DNA of 64,000 bases from Verrucomicrobiaceae bacterium. Lineage in GTDB: Bacteria; Verrucomicrobiota; Verrucomicrobiia; Verrucomicrobiales; Verrucomicrobiaceae. Under the pieces are notes generated by a model. That model saw only the letters and a list, made by a program, of their open reading frames with translations. It did no database searches and was not told the DNA's origin. Shown one piece after another: positions 59,368 through 64,000 of the stretch (the first letter of the stretch is position 1; the number at the start of each line of letters is the position of its first letter). Location of the stretch: positions 2,728,001-2,792,000 of the forward strand of contig JADJPM010000004.1 of NCBI GenBank assembly GCA_016713245.1, read 5' to 3'. The position numbers and the translations under genes are program-made.

Positions 59368-61188
59368 ATGGATTACCTTTCCGCTGTCATGAATGCCGCT
59401 GCCCCGATCCAGACGCAGGATGAAGTGATGTCCCTGCAACCTCCGCTGCCGGTGCGCCGGCTGCATAACTTCATCTACTGCCAGCGCCTGTTTTATTACC
59501 AGTGGGTGGAGAATCTCTTCGAGGAAAACGCGGACACCATCGCCGGAAGCCATGCGCACCGGAACGTGGACAAGCCGTCCAATTATGACGAGGACCGGAA
59601 GACGGCACTGGCGGAGGGGCTGCCGGAAGGGGCGCGGCTGCGGAGCCTGAAGCTGGAGAGCATCGCCCTGGGGCTGGTGGGTGTGGTGGATTTGATCGAG
59701 GGCGGGCCAGATGGGGCGGAGGTGGTGGACTATAAAAAAGGCAGCGCGAAGCGCGGGGCGAACGGGGAGCGGGTGGCGAAGGAGAGCGATGCCGTCCAGG
59801 TGATGGCCCATGCCCTGCTGCTGGAAGAAGAGGGCACCCGAGTGACACGAGGCTGGATCTACTACGCCGAAGACAAGCGCCGGGTGCCTATCGAGCTGAC
59901 GCCGGAACTCCGTGAGCTGACGCTGCGCTCGCTGGAGGCAGCGAAGGCGCTGGCGGCCAGCGGGGAGTGCCCGCCACCGCTGGTGCATGATCCACGCTGC
60001 CTGCACTGCTCCGCCTACCCGATCTGCCTGCCGAATGAGAGCCGCTGGTGGGCGGCGGGCTTTGAGGAGAAGGTGGATGAGCAGCAGATGGCGTTCGTCT
60101 TCGATGACTTCGCCTCGAAGACGAATTTGAAATCTCAAATGCCGGATTTGAAATTGCCAACGGACCTGGCGGCCCCCCGCCCGGGCAGTGATGCGGGGAA
60201 ATCCTGGTGGTGCAGGAGCCGGGAGCGCAGGTGGGCCAGCGGGGGACATGTTCACCGTGAGCGTGAAGGGGCGGTGGTGCAGAAGATGCCGGGGCATCAG
60301 CTTCGTGCCATTTACCTCTATGGCGCGGTGCAGCTCACGGCGCAGGCGGTGCAGACGGCGCTGGAGCTGGACATCGACGTGGCCTACTTCTCCCCGGCAG
60401 GGCGCTTCCTCGGGATGCTGCGCGGCCTGCCGACGAGCGGGGTGGATGCCCGGATGGGCCAGTATGAGTGCTTTCAAAAGGAACCCATCCGCCTGAAACT
60501 GGCTCGGGAGGTGATCCGGGCGAAGATTCACAACCAGCGTGTGCTCCTCATGCGGAATGGGGATGCGCCGGAAAACGCCCTGAAGCTGATGGCAGAACTG
60601 CGAGACGGGCTGGAGGAGGCGGAAGACCGCACGCAGCTCCTCGGCTACGAGGGGATGGCAGCGAATATCTACTTTGAGCACTTCCCTACCATGCTGAAAG
60701 GGCGCGGCGAGGCATGGCGCTTCGATTTTCAGGGGCGAAACAAGCGTCCGCCGCGTGATCCGGTGAACGCGCTGCTCTCCATGGCCTACAGCATGCTGGC
60801 GAAGGAACTGACGGGTGTGTGCCATGCGGTGGGGCTGGACCCGTTCCTGGGCTTTCTCCACCAGCCGCGCTACGGCCGCCCGGCGCTGGCGCTGGATCTG
60901 ATGGAGGAATTCCGCCCGCTGATCGCGGACAGCGTGGTGATCTCCCTGATCAACCGGGGAGAGCTGGGCGTGGAGGATTTTGTGCGCAGCGCGAACGGAA
61001 CCTTCCTGAAGGACGGCGGCCGCCGCGCCTTCTGGGAAGGATATTTCCGCCGGATGGACATGGAGGTGAGCCACCCGGAATTCGGCTACAAGATGAGCTA
61101 CCGCCGCATGCTGGAGGTGCAGGGCCGCCAGCTCTGGCGCTATCTGCGCGGGGAGGCGACGGGCTACCATGGATTCACCACGCGCTAG
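59368..61188 (+). CDS. cas4-cas1: Cas4-Cas1 fusion protein
   Basis: 606 residues. Cas4 (1-250): N-terminal Cys in LHNFIYCQRLFYY, RecB motifs GVVDLIEG and AEVVDYKKG, and the Cys cluster DPRCLHCSAYPICLP. Cas1 (about 290-606): QLRAIYLYGAVQLTAQ, LLGYEGMAANIYFEHF (Glu), NALLSMAYSMLAKELTGV, FLGFLHQPRYGRP (His) and LDLMEEFRP (Asp). The linker at residues 253-265 is coded by a copy of the AT-rich repeat. Between about 60200 and 60272 the frame is shifted three times by one base, giving a net in-frame but scrambled stretch (residues ~277-302) where LVVQEPGAQVGQ-like residues are expected. The fusion is characteristic of type V-B loci. Confidence 0.85.
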   Translation: MDYLSAVMNAAAPIQTQDEVMSLQPPLPVRRLHNFIYCQRLFYYQWVENLFEENADTIAGSHAHRNVDKPSNYDEDRKTALAEGLPEGARLRSLKLESIALGLVGVVDLIEGGPDGAEVVDYKKGSAKRGANGERVAKESDAVQVMAHALLLEEEGTRVTRGWIYYAEDKRRVPIELTPELRELTLRSLEAAKALAASGECPPPLVHDPRCLHCSAYPICLPNESRWWAAGFEEKVDEQQMAFVFDDFASKTNLKSQMPDLKLPTDLAAPRPGSDAGKSWWCRSRERRWASGGHVHREREGAVVQKMPGHQLRAIYLYGAVQLTAQAVQTALELDIDVAYFSPAGRFLGMLRGLPTSGVDARMGQYECFQKEPIRLKLAREVIRAKIHNQRVLLMRNGDAPENALKLMAELRDGLEEAEDRTQLLGYEGMAANIYFEHFPTMLKGRGEAWRFDFQGRNKRPPRDPVNALLSMAYSMLAKELTGVCHAVGLDPFLGFLHQPRYGRPALALDLMEEFRPLIADSVVISLINRGELGVEDFVRSANGTFLKDGGRRAFWEGYFRRMDMEVSHPEFGYKMSYRRMLEVQGRQLWRYLRGEATGYHGFTTR

Positions 61189-61200
61189 GCCGCTTCGCGG

Positions 61201-61236
61201 CATTTGAAATTCCAAATCTCAAATCTCAAATTTCCA
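61201..61236. repeat. AT-rich intergenic repeat, copy 6 (before cas2)
   Basis: TTGAAATTCCAAATCTCAAA-type block between cas4-cas1 and cas2. A TTG inside it gives an open frame upstream of cas2 that would add MKFQISNLKFP. Confidence 0.65.
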
Positions 61237-61524
61237 GTGAGAACCCGCTACCTCATCTGCTACGACATCTGCCACCCGAAGCGCCTGCGCCGGGTGGCGA
61301 AGGCCATGGAAGGCTACGGCGTGCGCCTGCAATACAGTGTCTTTGAATGCGCCCTGGACGAGAAACGCTACCGCAAGATGGAGGCGGAACTCCAGCCCAT
61401 CCTGAACCACGACGAGGACCAGGTCCTGTTTGTCAGCCTAGGACCGGAGGACAGCAGCCACGGCCTGCGGATCGAGGCGCTGGGCCTCCCTTACCTCGTC
61501 CGAAGCCGCGTGACGATCGTCTGA
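61237..61524 (+). CDS. cas2: Cas2 endoribonuclease-fold adaptation protein
   Basis: 95 residues from GTG 61237 (VRTRYLICYDICHPKRLRRV). The conserved Asp in LICYDI and the pattern GVRLQYSVFECALDEKRYRKM are those of Cas2. The GTG gives the usual length of 90-100 residues, whereas an earlier TTG (61204) lies inside the AT-rich repeat. Cas2 dimers bridge two Cas1 dimers during spacer acquisition. Confidence 0.85.
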   Translation: MRTRYLICYDICHPKRLRRVAKAMEGYGVRLQYSVFECALDEKRYRKMEAELQPILNHDEDQVLFVSLGPEDSSHGLRIEALGLPYLVRSRVTIV

Positions 61525-61534
61525 GGAGCGGAGG

Positions 61535-61640
61535 GTGGGATTGCATTCCCGCCCAAATCCTGCTTGCGCTAGAGTTCCCCTAATGCCGTGTTCGAGGGAC
61601 TCAAGTGGGATTGCATTCCCGCCCAAATCCTGCTTGCGCT
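61535..61640. repeat. 36-bp direct duplication upstream of the tracrRNA candidate
   Basis: Identical 36-bp segments at 61535-61570 and 61605-61640 beginning GTGGGATTGCATTCCCGCCC and ending TCCTGCTTGCGCT, 70 bases apart. The core GGATTGCATTCCCGCC resembles the dispersed repeat at about 5691. The second copy runs directly into the first hairpin of the tracrRNA candidate. Confidence 0.8.
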
Positions 61641-61724
61641 CGCGGACGTTCCCGCGAGCATGGGGCGGCCATGTGCCACCGACCACCTTTCCTCCGCCAT
61701 TGGGAAGGCAAGCTCTAGGAAATC
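61638..61724 (+). ncRNA. Candidate tracrRNA for Cas12b
   Basis: 87 bases. A hairpin GCTCGCGG/CCGCGAGC (61638-61659) is followed by stem CCTTTCC (61686-61692) and GGGAAGG (61702-61708). The loop contains CCGCC (61694-61698), complementary to the repeat end GGCGG. CAAGCTC (61709-61715) then TAGGAAATC follows, matching the complement of the repeat's GATTCCAGCGAGCTTG part (CAAGCTC and, less exactly, GGAATC). A split anti-repeat around a stem is what characterised Cas12b tracrRNAs show. The location between cas2 and the array also fits. Boundaries are estimates. Confidence 0.65.
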
Positions 61725-61936
61725 CTGAGTGGATAACTGATCTCTGAAATCATGACGACTGAAGCGGCGGCGCTCCTCGCGAGCGCGGAAGTGCTAGGCC
61801 CTGCCTGTAGCCGCGCTCGCGAAGGGCGTCAGACACTATTTATTGAGACGCTGGCCGAACGGCCGAAGCGTTCCACAAAGAGCGCTCGCGGAAGATGGCT
61901 GAAAAGCCGTAGATACGAGCGTTCCACGCTGCGGCA

Positions 61937-62103
61937 GCTTCGGTCTTGATGATTCCAGCGAGCTTGAGGCGGGGGGCTTCGGTCTGAGACCAGGACTAGG
62001 GGGTGCCGCCTGGGTTGGGGGGCTGGGGGCGCTTGGTCTTATGATTCCAGCAGCTTGAGGCGGGCCGGGCTTCGGTCTTGATGATTCCAGCGAGCTTGGG
62101 CGG
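61937..62103 (+). repeat. Degenerate cas-proximal repeats R1-R4
   Basis: Between the intact R1 (61937-61972) and R5 there are spacers of only 3, about 45, 5 and 17 bases and repeats that lack single bases. This block is G-rich and probably reflects decay or consensus errors rather than working spacers. Confidence 0.7.
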
Positions 62104-62156
62104 CGGGGGGCGCCTGGCCGGCTTCGGTCTTGATGATTCCAGCGAGCTTGAGGCGG

Positions 62157-62190
62157 GGCGGCGGCTTTATCCGGCGGCTTCATGCCCTGG
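62157..62190 (+). other. First regular spacer (S5)
   Basis: The first spacer of normal length (34 bases). All later spacers differ from one another. I did not find a full-length match to any of them inside this window. Confidence 0.7.
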
Positions 62191-64000
62191 GCTTCGGTCT
62201 TGATGATTCCAGCGAGCTTGAGGCGGTCACCGGGGATGCCGCCATCCTGCTGAGCCGTGGCGCTTCGGTCTTGATGATTCCAGCGAGCTTGAGGCGGCAT
62301 CCGCCCTAGTGCTGCGATCTCAATCCAGCTTTGCTTCGGTCTTGATGATTCCAGCGAGCTTGAGGCGGCGATGGGCGAACTCATCGTCACGAGCTGCCCC
62401 GGCTTCGGTCTTGATGATTCCAGCGAGCTTGAGGCGGCAGCACGGCATTCACGGTGGCAGCATCCTCGCCATGGCTTCGGTCTTGATGATTCCAGCGAGC
62501 TTGAGGCGGACGTCCTCGCCGCTTTTATTGTCTTTTTCGATGTGGCTTCGGTCTTGATGATTCCAGCGAGCTTGAGGCGGATCGAGGAAAAATGGCCGTC
62601 GAAATGGCCGCGTGAGCTTCGGTCTTGATGATTCCAGCGAGCTTGAGGCGGAGAAGTGAGGCGGGCACTCCTGCCCGCCATTCCCCGGCTTCGGTCTTGA
62701 TGATTCCAGCGAGCTTGAGGCGGGAGCTGGACCAGATGCGCCAGATCGCCCCCAGCGTGCTTCGGTCTTGATGATTCCAGCGAGCTTGAGGCGGCCTCGG
62801 AGCCGTCGTGAAGCAAAACACCCGCCTCGCTTCGGTCTTGATGATTCCAGCGAGCTTGAGGCGGGCAGGCCATCACAGCGGCCAAGAGCTGGCGCATGAG
62901 CTTCGGTCTTGATGATTCCAGCGAGCTTGAGGCGGGGAGGTGCGGAGAGCAGGCGGCACTGTAGCAGGGGCTTCGGTCTTGATGATTCCAGCGAGCTTGA
63001 GGCGGTCCGCGCCCGTCACAATGCGGCAGTGAAACGCCGCTTCGGTCTTGATGATTCCAGCGAGCTTGAGGCGGATCTTCTTGAATACGGCGTGGTGATG
63101 AGTGATTTTGGCTTCGGTCTTGATGATTCCAGCGAGCTTGAGGCGGAAAAAGACTTTCGCCATTGTCTTTCCTGAACTAGGCTTCGGTCTTGATGATTCC
63201 AGCGAGCTTGAGGCGGCTGGTGCCTGCGCTTACCCCAGGACAGCGCTACAGCTTCGGTCTTGATGATTCCAGCGAGCTTGAGGCGGCATGCGACGACCTG
63301 CTCAACCGTGAACATAGGCTTACGCTTCGGTCTTGATGATTCCAGCGAGCTTGAGGCGGCAGCTCGATGGGCAGCCCGTCACCATCCTGCAAAGCTTCGG
63401 TCTTGATGATTCCAGCGAGCTTGAGGCGGCGCAAAGGTCACGGTTTCTTCCCCATGCGTGATGCTTCGGTCTTGATGATTCCAGCGAGCTTGAGGCGGCT
63501 CGACCGCCAGCACGCGTTGCCCTCCGTGGGATGGCTTCGGTCTTGATGATTCCAGCGAGCTTGAGGCGGTCTTCTCGACAGCGGGCTGGTGGCCGCGAGT
63601 TGGCGCTTCGGTCTTGATGATTCCAGCGAGCTTGAGGCGGAATCTCACCGACTCCGCCAGCTAACGAGGGCTCTGCGCTTCGGTCTTGATGATTCCAGCG
63701 AGCTTGAGGCGGTCCAAGTCTCCAAGTCTCCTTCCCCATGTCCTGGAGCTTCGGTCTTGATGATTCCAGCGAGCTTGAGGCGGGAGAGCTTTGGCATTCC
63801 GTCCATCTTCGCCATGCTGGCTTCGGTCTTGATGATTCCAGCGAGCTTGAGGCGGATGAGGCCGTTCCACTTCACCCACTGCCAAATGAGCTTCGGTCTT
63901 GATGATTCCAGCGAGCTTGAGGCGGCAGCAGCGTGTGGCAGGCCGCCAGCGTCTCCATGGGCTTCGGTCTTGATGATTCCAGCGAGCTTGAGGCGGAATC

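Larger units (their letters stand above)
61937..64000 (+). CRISPR. Type V-B CRISPR array (continues past window end)
   Basis: 36-bp repeats beginning GCTTCGGTCTTGATG and ending GAGCTTGAGGCGG. Thirty-one repeats are in view, including degenerate R2 (61976, only the first 10 bases), R3 (62031-62063, three one-base deletions) and R4 (62069-62103, one deletion). From R5 (62121) the repeats are identical and spacers are 33-37 bases (R5 to R31, last repeat 63961-63996). The array runs to the window edge. The plus strand is the predicted crRNA strand, because the anti-repeat at 61694-61724 is complementary to the repeat's 3' half. Confidence 0.95.

Noticed and set aside
61939..63900. Long minus-strand open frames with repeated PPQARWNHQDRS or RLKLAGIIKTEA peptides
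   Set aside because: They are translations of the 36-bp CRISPR repeat in different frames and have no spacer-independent support.

Overview
The window is high-GC, gene-dense bacterial chromosome that looks like a member of the Verrucomicrobia (Verrucomicrobiaceae/Prosthecobacter-like). This taxonomic call is inferred from the gene set (DUF1080, DUF6600, many small stress lipoproteins, a Cas12b that begins MNRIYQGRVT, a Cas4-Cas1 fusion) and from families of dispersed hairpin repeats between genes. No rRNA or tRNA genes were seen.

Layout. 1-3.4 kb: a truncated RelE/ParE-like tail, small membrane proteins, an LpxR-like outer-membrane enzyme and a DUF6600 protein. 3.4-5.1 kb: a transglutaminase-like protein and a triple-BON protein. 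5.2-6.1 kb: a non-coding patch of dispersed repeats. 6.1-18.7 kb: one minus-strand defence operon made of a type III restriction-modification pair (res carries an in-frame TGA that separates the helicase from the PD-(D/E)XK nuclease), a TPR membrane protein, an endonuclease/exonuclease/phosphatase protein, a DUF433/SANT-like protein, two unknowns and a RelE-UvrD fusion. An IS3-family element (18.77-20.03 kb, flanked by an 8-bp direct repeat) sits just upstream of this operon. 20-44 kb: a large stress-response neighbourhood (CsbD, entericidin, DUF4142 x2, OmpA, glycine zipper, MacAB-TolC-like efflux, Ohr, dodecin, DUF2934, a NarL-type two-component system with a degenerate paralogous kinase, DUF3309, a YihY pseudogene, a Cys-rich copper-storage-like protein, a P-type ATPase, Dps, alcohol dehydrogenase). 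44-51 kb: housekeeping genes (gluconokinase, PTS enzyme I, DUF1080, 2-hydroxyacid dehydrogenase, thymidylate synthase, FHA protein, RF-1-domain protein). 51-53.5 kb: a collagen-like and an FN3-like protein, dispersed repeats and a 42-bp minisatellite. 53.5-64 kb: a type V-B CRISPR-Cas locus.

Two results stand out. First, seventeen copies of a dyad-symmetric element (consensus AGTnGGGTTTCACCCCATGG; one copy contains the perfect palindrome GGGGTGATCACCCC) lie between 3.4 and 42.6 kb. Most are 31-38 bp upstream of the start codon of a stress-type gene. This looks like an undescribed regulon, and the two-component system in the middle of it is itself preceded by the best palindrome. Second, the type V-B locus is ordered HTH regulator (divergent) / cas12b (1430 aa) - HicB-like - four-helix-bundle protein - cas4-cas1 fusion - cas2 - tracrRNA candidate - array of at least 31 repeats running off the right edge. 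The tracrRNA candidate has a split anti-repeat placed inside and next to a stem, as in characterised Cas12b tracrRNAs. An AT-rich intergenic repeat separates the cas-operon genes and also encodes the linker between the Cas4 and Cas1 domains.

Caution: several genes carry single-base deletions or in-frame stops (res, IS3 orfB, yihY, the P-type ATPase, the start of the Cas1 domain, the first CRISPR repeats). Some may be consensus errors rather than biology.
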